DNA of 64,000 nucleotides from assembly GCA_028554645.1 (NCBI GenBank), contig JAQOOI010000018.1:1364001-1428000 (forward strand). The letters are read 5' to 3'. The notes below the pieces were generated by a model. That model did not search any database and was not told where the DNA came from. It saw only the letters and a list, made by a program, of their open reading frames with translations. The position numbers and the translations under genes were made by a program. The DNA comes from Omphalotus guepiniiformis. Lineage: Eukaryota; Basidiomycota; Agaricomycetes; Agaricales; Omphalotaceae. Positions 23,720 through 36,362 of the stretch are shown here, piece after piece. How positions within the stretch are numbered: the stretch's first letter is position 1; every line of letters starts with the position of its first letter.

Positions 23720-24991
23720 TTACTTTGTCTCCTGCGGATGACCAATAAGCTTGACACCGCTGACCTTGCCACTCTTATGCTTCTCTAACCCATCTCTAAT
23801 CCCCCCCAGTCCACCTGGCAAATCTTCAACGCGATTTGGCTGCATGAAGAAGGGACAGGCTCAACGCATAGTACCACTTATATACCGAGCACACTTACCA
23901 CTATTGTCCCATCTTCGACCCATCGACCCAGTGTCTCGAACACCCTCAGGCCGAACTCTCGAGCATATGGTAAATGCACCGACCCGAGCACCGGTAACAC
24001 CGTCTTTCTTTCTTCTTTGTTGCTGATCTTATCCCCCAAAGAAGTGATCAACTCCCCGCCAGCAGGCAGGCAAGCATATGCGGCATCTTGTGCACCGTCT
24101 ACGGTATCATATACAGCCTTTAGAGGCTCCGAAGTGATTTTCTTGACAGCCGAGGGAAGTTCAGCTAGAGAAACGGTGTGTCGATCAATGACTTCGGTGG
24201 CTCCAAGCGATTTGAGGTACTCGGTGTGGTGAGCGGATGCGTAGGTTATAATATGGGTGAAGTTGAGTTGCCGCAAGAGTTGAATTGCTAAGGCGCGCGG
24301 GTGTCGCCTCAGAATTTACTCAGTGAAAATCTAGAAGAGACAAAGGCTCACCATATTGACCAACTGACGTCGAACCACCGACCACGAGGCCTGCTGCACC
24401 AGGATACTTCACCTCTGGATCGATCGTCGGATTGAGACCGATACCCAAAGGTTTTGGGCCATACAGACCGAAAATGGCCGCGATGTATGCGACACTAATG
24501 GACGCTGCTTGAGAATACGAGTATTTCTCTGGTATCTAAAGACAAAATGACGAGACGTCAGAATGAACGCACGATAACTCGTGAACGACTGCATGAATGA
24601 CCTTGGCCACTAAATTTGCGGACATGACAGCATACTGCTGAAACCCGGCTTTATCATTTACCAAGGTTCCTTGAAAAAACCTAGACGCCACATTCTTAGA
24701 ACGATCTCAGGTATGAAGAAGATGAAGTTTCACTTGCACACGATCGTTTTTGGCCCATCCTTCAACACCTTCCCCGACTTCTTCAACATCTCCAGCGATA
24801 TCCGTTCCTAGAACTGCAGGATACTCTTTCACATATACATCGTACTTCTGAATCTTCCAATCAACTGGATTTATTCCGACAGCCTGGATCTTTACTAGAA
24901 GCTCTCCTGGTCCTGGTTCCGGAATGGGACGTTGGCCCACGACAAACGACCCATGCTTGCTGTCGAGAAATAAAGCTCTCTGTTGAGACAT
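23720..24991 (-). CDS. Zinc-free medium-chain dehydrogenase/reductase (quinone or enoyl reductase-like)
   Basis: An NAD(P)H-dependent cytosolic oxidoreductase by family. It starts MSQQRALFLDSKHGSFVVGQ. The N-terminal GroES-like domain has PEPGPGELLVKIQAVGINPV, DWKIQ and AVLGTDIAGDVEEVGEGV. The Rossmann part has AAGLVVGGSTSVGQYAIQLL, then SLGATEVIDRHT. The Cys-rich structural zinc lobe and the catalytic zinc ligands of true alcohol dehydrogenases are missing. The last exon begins PNRVEDLPGGLGG and ends SGKVSGVKLIGHPQETK with TAA at 23722-23720. The substrate is unknown. Its start is 444 bp from that of the divergent STAND gene. Confidence 0.88.
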
Positions 24992-25435
24992 TGGGGGGTG
25001 AAAGTTAAGGAAGAGTAGTATTAGCTCACCGTGACCTAGATCTGAACGGATAAAACCTCTTTTCCGGAGCTTTCTTTTGTTTTCTCTCAAGATTCGATCC
25101 CAGCGAGTTTGAGCCTGTTTGAGCTTGTAGGACCGGCAAGAAACCAGTAGCAACCGGAGCGCCTGGGGCCCGAGTGCTAGGATGAGCGCTTAAGCTTACA
25201 CTGCTTTTACATCGTGATTCGTGACTGCAACAGCAGTGGCACTGGCAGCAGAATGATAGTTCTTCTTTCTGAGCGCTGCAAGCTTCAAGCTTCATATTTG
25301 TTTTTGATTCTTCCCACCAAACATATACCTTTGAAGTTCTGTCAGGTATTCGTATCCCAACCTCGTTTCACACCACGTTGTCAGTCAATTCAGGCAAATC
25401 TGATTTGAATCTTCTACGACTTCCAACTCGCAGAA
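24992..25435. promoter_or_regulatory. Shared upstream region of the MDR and STAND genes
   Basis: 444 bp between divergent start codons. No specific motif was assigned. Confidence 0.4.
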
Positions 25436-28400
25436 ATGTCCGACGGGCCCACAAGGTATTTGGTATATCATGCTTCAAATGAGGTACTGACGGTTTGACA
25501 CAGCGAAGACTTATGGGCTCAGGCATTGCAAAAAGTAAGCGACGACGACAAAAACGCGGTCAATTTCGACTTTACTGGCAACAAGCTTCAAACATTGATA
25601 GAACTTCGCTCTTTGACTGAACATGCTAGGGAGGAATGCACAAGAAAGAGGTGGAAATTCGTTCGTGGCGGTAAAACGGTCATCTTGCGCGATGTGTTCA
25701 GCAAAATCATCTTCTGGATCGATTTATTCAAGCGAATTGGTGACGCGACGACTAAGGCCAGCGGTGATACAAAGGCTGGCCTCGCTTGGCTTGGGGTACA
25801 ATTTCTTCTTCAGGTGCGTATATGCGGCTTGTTAGTGGAGTTTAAGTGATTTGCAGCTCAACAGATCTTTTCAAAATCTTGGTGTCAATAGATTGCGGTC
25901 AACGACATCCATAAATATGCTTTCGTCGTTGAAGGCGCGGAGCTCATATCGCGCTTGATTGACAGATATACAGTGTTTGAGACGCTGTATCTTCAAGATT
26001 CAGCAAGTCAGGCTGAAGAGCAACTACGGAACGCTTTAATTCGACTCTACACTGCTATCTTGAGATATCTGGCAAAAGCAAAGGCATACTACGAAAAGAA
26101 TACCATGAGTGCGTTGTCGAAGTTGTCTATGCTGTATAGTCCCTGTATTCATGGAGATCATTAGGCCGAATTTTAATCGGTGCTATCAACGCCCACGAAG
26201 ATTTTCAGATACTTCTTGACGCCATGGAGCAAGAGGAAATTCATGTTGATAGATGTGCAACCATAGTGGATGCGGAATGTATGTACCTTTTCTATATCAT
26301 GTAAGGAATACCTAACATGACATGTAGACCGCAACGCGCAGAACAAGAAACTTTTGAGTGTTCTTTCAGGTAAATGTTGGTTTCCATACTATGTGACGTG
26401 AAAATATCTTGACCGAGCATTTGAATTCAGAGCTAGAAGCAGGTCGGAAGGATCTTCTGCAAATCATAAAGGTTATGGATGGTCCAATCCGTCAAATGAG
26501 CAGCCAAGTCTCTGAAATCCAGGATCATCTTGAGCGTAAGTTCGTTCAAATATGCAGTTAACAATTGGTGTCAGCATCCCCTTTCTTGTCAGGTGGTAAA
26601 AGACTCGATATACTCCGCTGGATATCACTTCTCCCTTATCAAGAGTATCACGATCAACACAGACGGAGCGTGCTCGAAGGTACAGGCCAATGGCTCCTCA
26701 CCGACCCAGTGTATGCGAAGTGGAAGAACGACAGCACTTCTTCGCTTCTATGGCTGCATGGAATACCCGGCTGTGGCAAGAGTAAGCTCATGTAAGCCCG
26801 TTCATTCACACATTACATCATACGTTAAACGGCCTTTTCAGGGCTATTGTAACAGAAGAGCTACTTCAGGAACATAAGGAAGGGTGCAATTCACTTCCTG
26901 TATTCTTCTACTGCTCCCGGAACACAGCAGAACCAGAGCGTTCGCGCCCGGATGATGTTCTCGCCAGTATCGCTAGACAACTCGCGAGTCAGGGACTACC
27001 TGGCTCCCCGCTCTGCCAACCGACAATCGATCTTTACTTCGATGAGTGTGGTTCAAATTCGACAAGAATTAGCTCAGGAAAAGTTCTACCGTTGATTCAG
27101 GAGCTTATCGAATTCCGTTCCGTCACCTATATCATTATCGATGCTCTCGATGAATGTGACCCGGCAACGCGTTGCGATCTTCTAGATGTTCTCCATGACC
27201 TTATCCAAGACCCTCTCAATCTCGTCAAAGTGTTCGTTTCCAGTCGGGACGACCAAGATATAGTCGATACCCTGCACGATGCACCGTCTATCTCCGTCAC
27301 CTCGCAGCGAAATCGAGCTGACTTGACCGGTTTCGTTACCCGCGAGACAGAAAATCTTGTTTCGAAAAGACGGCTACTTCGTTACAGTGTGGAAAAGAAG
27401 GAGCTGAAAGCCCTGATCATTCATAAACTGATCGAAGGAGCCGATGGGATGTAGGTTCTCATTTGTTTTCAGTTTGCTTTTCTTACAAGCAAATCGCAGG
27501 TTTCTTTGGGTAACTCTCCAGCTGGAGGTATTGTGCAGTATGAAATTGGATGACGATATACGGGAGAGACTAGGACGACTTCCTTCGAAATTAATCCAGC
27601 TTTATTCGGAAATTCACGAGCAGCTGGTTCTCACACCAGCTACTCGCTTGGCTACAGAAACGATATTGCGATGGCTGCTCTGTGCAAGAGATACCCTCCA
27701 AACGGCCACATTCCTGGCAGCAATATCGTTGAATCCGAGGAGATGGCTAGGAGGTACTAAGCAACCTCAGCGATCGTTTACAAAGGAGCAGGTCCTGGAT
27801 CTTTGCTGCAATTTAGTCATCTACGATGATGAGTTGGATACCTTCCGGTTCGCTCATCTCTCCGTCCGGGAGTTCTTAGAGCAGCGACCTGAATATTCAA
27901 GTTCGTTATCCAATGTTTTGGCTGCAGAGACCTGCTTGGTCGAGATCATACATTCTGCAGGCACTCCGAGCACGACTCGTCACTTGAGCGCTACCTACAG
28001 TATCGACTCTTCACACCCGTTTCTACCAACCACAGAGGCTCTCCACAAATATGCAATATACTCCTGGCATAGGCACTGTACTTTTGCCGGTGCGGAACGT
28101 TCGAACAGACCGTTCGAGGAAACTTTCCGCTTCTTCCTATCAAATGATTCTGGTGACCGCTGTCCTTTGGATATTTGGGTTCAGTCTCGTCGACAAAAAA
28201 AGTTCGAAACAGCTGGTGGACATGAATTGGTTCGTCTCCTTGAAAACTATCCAGATACTGCGACAAGGTCCTTCTTTGTCGCTTGTGCGTATGGTTTTTG
28301 TGAAATCATTCACCTACGTATACCAGGGGTGTCCAATATGCTCAAGCAATCCGGCCTATTGCTTGCGGCAATGTTTGGGCAAGTCGAAGTTCTCCGAATA

Positions 28401-30116
28401 CTCCACGACGATCCAGAAATTGACATTACTGAAGACATGATCGCGGAAATTGTGCGACACTGGAGTAACGCTTCAGATGTTCTACCCGCAATCCTCGCTC
28501 AAAGTCAGTTGCGCATCACAGAGTTCATCTTTCACCAGGCTACGAACGCCACCAATGTAGAAACAATGCGAGTTCTGCTAGATTATGCCGGCGACACGAA
28601 GGAGGTTACAGACGGTGTGCTTCAGATGGCAGCATTTTGGGGAACACCAGAAATGATGGAGCTTCTGCTTGATCGACTCGAGGACGACAGGCGAATATCA
28701 GAAACGATGATGGGACTTGCAGCTAGCAACGACCTACAGGTTCTGAAAATCCTGTTGCACCATGGTGCGATGATTACAACGCATGTTGTGTTGAAGGCGG
28801 CACAACATCGTAGTCAGGGGACAGAAGTCTTAGAGCTTTTAGCAAGTCACGGCGCCGAAATCATCCCCACAGAAGAACTCATGAACGCTGCGGCCGCAGA
28901 AGGGAACGCCCCCACCATGTTGTTTTTATTAGCTAAGGGCGGGCATGTTACAGTGGAGGTCATGAAGTCTGCGGCAAATAATATTCGTTTTGGGACCAGC
29001 ATTCTTGAGGTTCTGTTTGACCATTGGAACGGAGAACTCTCAGACGACTCGGAGCAGGAACTTCTCAAAATTGCCGCCGGGAACATGTATGAGGGGGAGG
29101 GTCTAGTGCGTTTACTCTTCGAAAAACTTAAAGATCCACGAATCACGCCCAGCATCATGGAAGCTGGAGCTAAAAGTTCCTGGGTGGCGGAGGAGGTGAT
29201 CACACAGCTACTGCAACGGGGAGGGAGATCGCATGTGACAGCGGAAGTCATCATTGCTGCTGCACATAAGTCAGGTACATATGGTACAGAGGTCGTTTCA
29301 CTCTTGCTTCGCGAAGGAAGAAACATCGAGATCACAGAGGAGGTCCTGATCGCAGTCATAGGAAGCGTGGATTACAATGAATGCGTACAGGCTATGTTTG
29401 GCAGTGCCCCGGACGCTCTGATTACGCAAAACGTGCTCTTGGCAGCCTTTGGGAATTACAGAAGTGCGGTCGATATGACGAAGATGATTTTTGATAGAGT
29501 TGGGAAAGGCAATCTGAGAATCACATCAGATGTCGTCAAAGCGTGTGTCGAGAACAACAAAAGTGGTATGGATGCATTACCTAGTCTCGAGCAATTTGCA
29601 GGCCCGATTGAAGTTACGGATGAGACGGTGAAGTTTGCAGCTCAAGCTGGCAGCGTCAGGATGTTGCAGACTTTGCTGGGCCGTCTTCCTAACGCGAAGG
29701 TTTCGGAGGAATTGATGGTAGCTGCTGCTGCGAATTGGGACCCGGATGTTTTGATGTTCTTGTTGGACAAAGGTGGACTTGCATTCGTTACAGACGAAGT
29801 TTTGAAGGTTGTGGTGGCAGAAAGATACGACAACATGCTGCCTATTCTGCTTCGACGAGCAGACATTTCGAACATTTCGGAATCGGTAGCCAAAGCTGCG
29901 TTCACAGAATGCAAAAGATATGTTGCGCATCAAAGGCGGATCATAAAATACCTTCTCAGTCAGTCTCAAGCCACTGTTCAGATAACCGGAAATGTGGTGG
30001 CAGCGGCGGTGGACAACCAGAAGTATCTGGGACAGGATGTGATACATTTACTGCTGCAGTACTGCAAGGACAGAAACATACCGTTATCTGTAGACTATAG
30101 TGCTAGTGTACAATGA
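25436..30116 (+). CDS. STAND NTPase: helical N-terminal domain, NACHT, ankyrin-like repeats
   Basis: An NLR-like fungal protein of about 1,400 residues encoded by a chain of short exons and one long final exon. The start MSDGPTS is split by an intron after 20 nt. Residues about 30-150 (TVILRDVFSKIIFWIDLFKR) resemble the helical N-terminal domain (DUF7708-like) common before fungal NACHT domains. The NACHT part has LLWLHGIPGCGKSKLM (Walker A), YIIIDALDECDP (Walker B) and VFVSSRDD. A winged-helix-like region follows, with FRFAHLSVREFLEQRPEY. From about residue 700 to the end lie roughly 33-40-residue repeats of the ankyrin-like type, each starting ITEEV- or VTxEV- followed by AAA and a LLL helix. 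In this class, N-terminal effector domains and variable C-terminal repeats serve non-self recognition or programmed cell death; that role here is inferred. The TIR element begins 185 bp downstream. Confidence 0.87.
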
Positions 30117-30292
30117 ATGGACTTTGGGAACTCGGAGGTGAGTACGAAATTAATTTCCAACCTTATGTAGCCTTTAGCTGACGTAGACGAATATCACCAA
30201 GCTTGTAAGCAGTCCCGACTCCTGTGGGGCCAAAGTGTGCCGGCGGCAGCTTCTTTTCGATAACCATCTTGATCAAATCTATGCAGTACTGA

Positions 30293-30301
30293 GGGTGACA
30301 G
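30293..30301 (+). repeat. Left target-site duplication of the TIR element
   Basis: GGGTGACAG immediately precedes the left TIR and is repeated exactly after the right TIR (36544-36552). The preceding A also matches by chance or as a tenth base. Confidence 0.8.
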
Positions 30302-30477
30302 TAGGCCTGTGACCGGCCCCTCTAACTTTTACACGGTGTCGTGCTCTGCAGAACCTCGTTAGAGGGGCCTGTAAATCTGAGTTTGAATTGGCAGGGCTCA
30401 CGCTACGATCGAGAGAAAATCTAGAAACGTCAGAATAATAGCCTTCTTGGGCGAGATTTCTTGTTTAGGGTAGGCCA
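30302..30477 (+). repeat. Left terminal inverted repeat, composite
   Basis: Outer block 30302-30323 matches the right end; about 37 bp of unmatched sequence follows; then an inner block from 30361 to 30477 matches the right TIR almost perfectly. Within this end GGCCCCTCTAAC (30315-30326) and GTTAGAGGGGCC (30358-30369) form a perfect 12-bp inverted repeat with a 31-nt loop. Confidence 0.85.
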
Positions 30478-30595
30478 CGAACAACGTGGCGTAGCGTGGC
30501 ATGTACCGAATGATCGCAGTATTTCTTTTTTGCTACGTGCTACTGTTCTGCTCCGGTCCCATCCTCACTTGTTTGCTTTCCAACTGGAGTGAACG

Positions 30596-33500
30596 ATGAA
30601 GCGCGCTGAGAAAGTCTCAAAATCTGTCCCTGGAGCCTCTCGCTTTCGTTTTGGAGAACCAAGGCAGGAGTTCCAGGCCATTCCACTTGCTGACTCGACC
30701 AACCTGCTGCCTCAATGGGATCTTCAAACATCACGAAGAAATGGATCAATGACCTGCCAGGATGGATATATGAACACATTCTCTGCCAAATCTTCAGACA
30801 TTGGTTCCACAAGAGGCTATCCTGGTACACGAACTAGCTATCCTGGAGAGCTACCACCTATTTCTGTAACACAGCTCTCAGTTGGTTCAGAAGAGTCTCC
30901 TGTTGGATTTTCAATTCATGCAAACCATATACCAAGCACCCCCGTCAATTATCACGACTTACAACCTACAAAGCCTATGACGGAGACTACGTATGGGACC
31001 CCTTCAGTACTTGCCTCGAGTTCTTGCCAGAAGTATTTCGAGGACATGGTCAAGATACCTGGACATCTAGAGGATTGCGAAGGTGTGTGTAATCTCCTTA
31101 TTATCTTTTCTGGTCACTAAGCGCAGCATTATTAGACATGTTTTTAGGCTCTTCTTTCTCTTCTTCGACCGAAGCATCACCTTTTTCTCCACATATGTCC
31201 CTACCTGTTATACCATCTAGTGCTACTCCCTTCGGTAGACCATACCTGTACCCATCACCTAACGACAATACAATCCCTCGACTTCGTTCATCACGCCTAT
31301 CTGCAGAATCAAAGCTACGAAAGTTAACAAGTTCCTTGAAGAATTACAGACTCTCTCCTCTTCAGTTTGTGAACATGCTCCTCACCACGTCGGCTCCAGA
31401 CCTGGTACCGTATGCCAACGAACTGGTTTCGTCACCATCCAATCATCTAATTGATTTCCTCAACATTATTTGGGGTCTCGATAAGGGCCGAGAACTCATA
31501 TTGGAGTGGATGCGTCCCCATGCTGAGAAGATGGTGTGCGATACAGTTTACGAAGAATTTGATGGCTCAAAGCAAGCTCATTACATGAGGGTTGCAGATG
31601 TAACAGCTGAGTATACTCAAGAGTGGAATCTATCAGGATTCATGCGCCAAAAGCCACGGCCGGTTTTTGATAGAATACTCATGGCGGCTTCTCAAACTCG
31701 TATTGCAGCAGGGAAAAACAAGATTAAAAATGGTCAAATTGTAAGATTTTTGACTCTTCTTAATGCAGTTGCTAAAACATGACCGTAACCAGTGCCGAGA
31801 TATCATTACTGCCCAAATTTATCAGTTACGCTCTCAAAATGCCTGCAGGACCCAGCTTGGCCTTGGTGCTTTCATGTGGGCAACTGGTGCATCACGCATG
31901 GCACTCGACTTTCTTGCGCAGTGCCATCTTGTCCCGTCATATCCATCGACTCTTACCATGCTTGAATCTCTCGGCAATAGCTCCCTGAATCGTGCTCGTA
32001 TTCTCATCAAATCAAGGCCCCATGGTTTTGGATATGATAACTATAATAGCTCATACTCAACGTCAGTTGAACAACGACCTGGCGCACCATGCAAAGTGCA
32101 GTCTGGAACTTTCGGGGTTATTTATGCACTTCGTAATGCCAACTTCGAGGATATGGCCATTGAACCGTTGATTGCGAATCTTCGAAACTCGTCTGAACTC
32201 ACTTTTCCCAATATTTGTGCTAGTCGAGAAACATCTCGATGCATTCAACATCAATTTCTTACCCATATAATCCTCACTCTCGCAGATCACCATGTTGACT
32301 TCGACTCGTATCGTCACAGACTCAAATTCCTCAAGCGCCGTGCTGTTATTAATCCTCACGAAAAGACTGAATTTTATACCCTGCGTCTCTCTTCAATAGA
32401 AGAAGCATCTATCAAGGGAAATCTCCGCTACCATGAAGATGTATATCTTACCCAACTTCAGCAAGACGACTCTCCGGATTCAAGACTTGTCACGCTTGCC
32501 ACACCATTGTATGGTGATCTCCATACACTCAAATGTGTTCGAGGATGTGTTCAAGTACGTCAAGGAGACACAGATCACTGGACCCGCCGAGAAGTCTTTC
32601 AACTAGGGATCGGACTCTTTCACTTGCTTATGAATCTTATCTGGGCATTGCTCAACACATACCGTGGCCGTGTTGAACACATAGGGAGCCTTTCTTATTT
32701 CTTTGTATTACTCGACAAGCGTAGGCTTGATGGAGAAAAACCAGATTTCCACACGCTTTTCACGGCACTGCAGCAAGTTCTCGATGGTCTTCTCCTCCAT
32801 GCATGGGAACAGGAATGTGGTTTCAAGACACTCGATGAATTTGCAAAGTCAAAGCCAACCCCAGATAGGTTAAAGGTCCTCGCAACTCAGATTCTCAAGA
32901 AATATGCTTCGCCTATGCATATACCTGGCTCTGAAGACACAATATCTCAAAACCCGAAAGACGATATTATACATCAAAACATCCGGTTGATGACTCGTGA
33001 TCTTCTCTATGTTGCTGAGTTATCTCAAGCGATTGCCGATGGAGATATAGGACGTGTTGAAGACCTCTTTCCAGACCTTGCAAGAATTTTCCGTGGTGCG
33101 GGGTCAAAAAATTATAGTAACGAGATCCTACATTGGTTGTTCTGTGTCAAGAAAGTATGGACAGCTGAATTTGCGTGAGTGATTCTGCTATTCAGACAAG
33201 TGGCTGCTGATATTAAACATTAAAAAGGAATATAATGAGAGATAATATGCTCGTCAACGTTGCAGGTCTACCAGGTCATTTCATGGCAATTGACATGAAT
33301 ATTGAACATCTCATCGGATATCTGAAGGTATGAATATATGCTATATAATTTTGAGTTTTTCTTTAGTAATGGTTGACTACTAGCAACTGTTCGAGGCGAA
33401 AGGTATCTACTCTACTTGGGAGCATATGGGCAACGTATCAGCAGCAACGAAAGACCTGATGGAGCTAAAGCGACATGTTTCACAAAGTATGAATATGGCT

Positions 33501-33827
33501 TATCAAAGTCGTACACACAAGACTCCGGATACCTCTGCGCTAGTCTGGAGAATTGTTCACAATCTTCGTACAATCCAGGTGCAGAAGTTTTATGCTTATA
33601 GAGAAAACAATGACAAGCAGAATTCCTTCCCGAACCTACTCCAGAAAGGCCGTGATCAACTCGCATCCTCCTCCCTGATAACATTCAATAAGAAGATTAA
33701 TGCATTGAAGGCTGGCGTTGCAATTCCGGAGTGCGAAGATGATATAGACGACATACCTCCAGCCTCATTTTCAAACGTAAAAGGAGATGAGTCTGCAGAA
33801 CCAGATATTGATGAATCTCAGATCTAG
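30596..33827 (+). CDS. DUF6589-type protein, candidate transposase of the TIR element
   Basis: Exons 30596-31082, 31136-31740, 31769-33174, 33240-33327 and 33384-33827 give one frame of 1009 residues. The N-terminal 250 residues are Ser/Pro-rich. The rest follows the DUF6589 pattern I know from agaricomycete genomes: TPLYGDLHTLKCVRGC, then FQLGIGLFHLLMNLIWALLN, then IFRGAGSKNYSNEILHWLF, DNMLVNVAGLPGHFMAID with MNIEHLIGYLK, and LVWRIVHNLRTIQ with SSLITFNKKINALKAG. The fourth exon is placed by the DNMLVN frame, which fixes the acceptor at 33238-33239. The Asp of GDLHT and the acidic residues of AIDMNIEH could be catalytic in an RNase H-like fold, but that is inference. Its stop overlaps the helicase stop by two bases. 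A recombinase role is suggested by residence in a TIR element, not by a known assay. Confidence 0.85.
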
Positions 33828-36287
33828 TACATGCCGTCTGTGGGTACAACTACACCTCGACGATCTCGGATTGCCTTCTCCCTTTGCATGAATTCCTCTA
33901 GATCCTCGTCGTCAATGTCGCTTTCGCCACTTTCAATTGTTTCGGCTGACTTGATGACTTTGTCGCAATCTGCAATTTGCTCTTGTTCTTGCATGCGTGC
34001 ATGTTCGGCCTTCCTCGCTTTCAAGTCGGCTCGCTTTCTTGTCGCTTCTTCAGCCTTTCGTCTCTTCTCATTTGCCTTGCGTTCAACATCCGCCAGCTTC
34101 CTTTTTTGCAGCGCTTCATCCTTTTCTTGATCAAAAGAGTGTATCACCTGAAGAACCGCCTCTCCAAACTCATCTTCCCATTCGCTGGTCTGTTTGAGGG
34201 CAGACGCTATATGCTTACTTGAGGACCAGCTCCCTGGAGGCAGTCGTACCAACGTCTCAATGTCTGGCATGGAGAGAATGTCGTCTTCTAGCACAAGGAT
34301 GAGATCATCGCCTTCATGGATTTGTTTGCGCCATGCACATAAACGTTTCGTCAACTGTTCGCGATGTGTAATTGACCGTAGCTTTGAGTATCCTCGTTTA
34401 GACTTTTCTGTTATATCATTGTCAATATCGTTTGATTTCAATAGTTTCCCTGGAAGAAAATCTTCGAGGTTGAAACCAGTGTGACGATCACAACAAAACT
34501 GAAGCTTTTCTTTGACTTGAAGTGCTACAAGAGGGAACATCAGTATCGCAAAATGCAACACAGAGACATACACACCATCGGCTGCCGTATCATTTAAATA
34601 TTCCGCAATGAACTTTCTAAGGCATACCGAGGTACGCGTCATTCTTACTAACGAGTATGCGGCACGATCTTGAGCACTAGACTGACTAGTGAGTGTTGCA
34701 GTACGAGGCCGGTCAGGATCGGTGTTCGCATTGGTCGTATATTCGTCGAGGCTGATACTGTCATTCCAAGGGTCATAGAAAAGTACACATAGGCCAACTG
34801 CTTCAGGCTTCCTTAGCGCACGACCATACTCTTGTATGAGCTGTGATAGGCTGCCTGCTGTTCCTGTTCCGCAAACAATATCAACGTCTGGAAAATCTAT
34901 ACCCTAATATGTAGTCAGAATAAAGAATCAATAGGGTATAAGAACTCGACGTACAGTAGACTCTGCCGAGGTGGTGACCAGCACTCTACAGCTGCTTCCA
35001 ACTGTCGTGAACGCATCATGTGTACGGTTTAGGTAGGTCTTCGACATTTCACTATGATAATGTCTAATGACCCCTTGCCGTCGAAACTCGGCTGGAAGAC
35101 AACTGTCAAGAAACTGTGATACAGCAATTGCCGACTTCATGTTCTCGCGAAAGATGAGAACACGCGGTTGAGTAGTTGGATGGAAATTGGCAAGATCAAG
35201 AAAGCAGCTATAGTTGTTGAGATTGTCGATACTGCCAATGACACAGTGAGTTGCGTACATAGTGTTTGGTCGATTGGATGTAAGACGAAGGATAAGATGA
35301 TTAGAAGCCAATAGACTTGACTGTACCATCAAGAAGACGTGCTCTGGTACAGTGGCTGAGAGAAACATCCAAGGGACACCAGGTAGCAACACCCGGATCT
35401 CATTAAGACGACTGTAAGCAGGGCGAAACGCGGGGAGACCATAGCGGGAAGTGCCGTATGTGTAGATGAGATGAAACTCATCGCATATCACTTCTTGGAC
35501 CCGTTTGCGGAATGTGCTATGCTTATGAAAGAGATGCCCGAAACGTGTGAGCTGGCCGATTGCTGTATCAACAAAGAATTGCTCGGGAGTGACTAGAAGA
35601 AGTTGTGCTCTTCCAGGAGAGGTTCGGGAGATATCGTGTATCTCATTCTGAAAGTCATTAGATGAAGAAATCAGCTCGAGTGTTATTGTACTTACCCTCC
35701 AGAAGTTCAAATCGTGAGATGTATCAGCGTTAATGACCTGCGTGTTTATTCCGTACAGCTGCTGAATATGAAGAGCCTAAATATCAACTTAGCTTTTCAG
35801 CAAGTATCTTGAACGTTAGTTGAACGATACATACATGCGAATCCTGAAGCCGTTTCAAGGGTGAAATTATGAGCGTGATCCCTGTCTGACAGTCTATCAT
35901 CCTATTCAGGACCGAAGCCAGAGTCTTTCCAATACCAGTCCCTGCTATCACTAATACATCGCGGCTGCCTGCTGGTGACTTCAGAGAAAGTGCCGCTTCC
36001 AGTTGGATTTGTTTTGGACATTGTGAACCTCGAGTAAGGTGCCAGCATGTCAGGATGTAATGAAAGCACTGAAATCGGCTAGCTTCCGGAAGCTCGTCCA
36101 GGTATTCTCGAGGAATTTGAGAGTCCAGCGCAGGCATAGCAGACACAAGAACCTCAAGATGACGAAGACTGACAGCTTTATTCAAAGATATCCAAGCTTT
36201 GATTGTTGAGATTTCATTGTAGTAATACCATTCGACGATGTCCGGGACCCAGTCGTAACCGTACTGCTGCTCAGGATATCGCGACAT
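33824..36287 (-). CDS. RecQ-like SF2 DNA helicase of the TIR element
   Basis: About 770 residues in four exons (introns near 35777-35834, 35653-35696 and 34904-34954). Helicase motifs occur in order: I VLVIAGTGIGKTLAS, Ia LIISPLKRLQDS, II QEVICDEFHLIYTYG (DEFH instead of the usual DEAH/DEVH), III MFLSATVPEHV, IV RVLIFREN, V VLVTTSAESTGIDFPDVDIV and VI QLIQEYGRALRKPEA. A strongly charged coiled-coil-like tail (KRKLADVERKANEKRRKAEE) precedes an acidic C-terminus. A canonical RecQ zinc-binding domain is not obvious. It starts near the right TIR and ends at the shared CTAG, so it belongs to the element. An intact frame indicates recent activity. Possible roles are DNA unwinding during excision or copying, or a relation to telomere-linked RecQ helicases of fungi. 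Confidence 0.87.
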
Positions 36288-36362
36288 TTTTCAGTGATGA
36301 TTGCGAAGTTGGTTGTGCATGGCAACAGTAAAAAAAAGTAGACGCTCGATTGACATACACAT

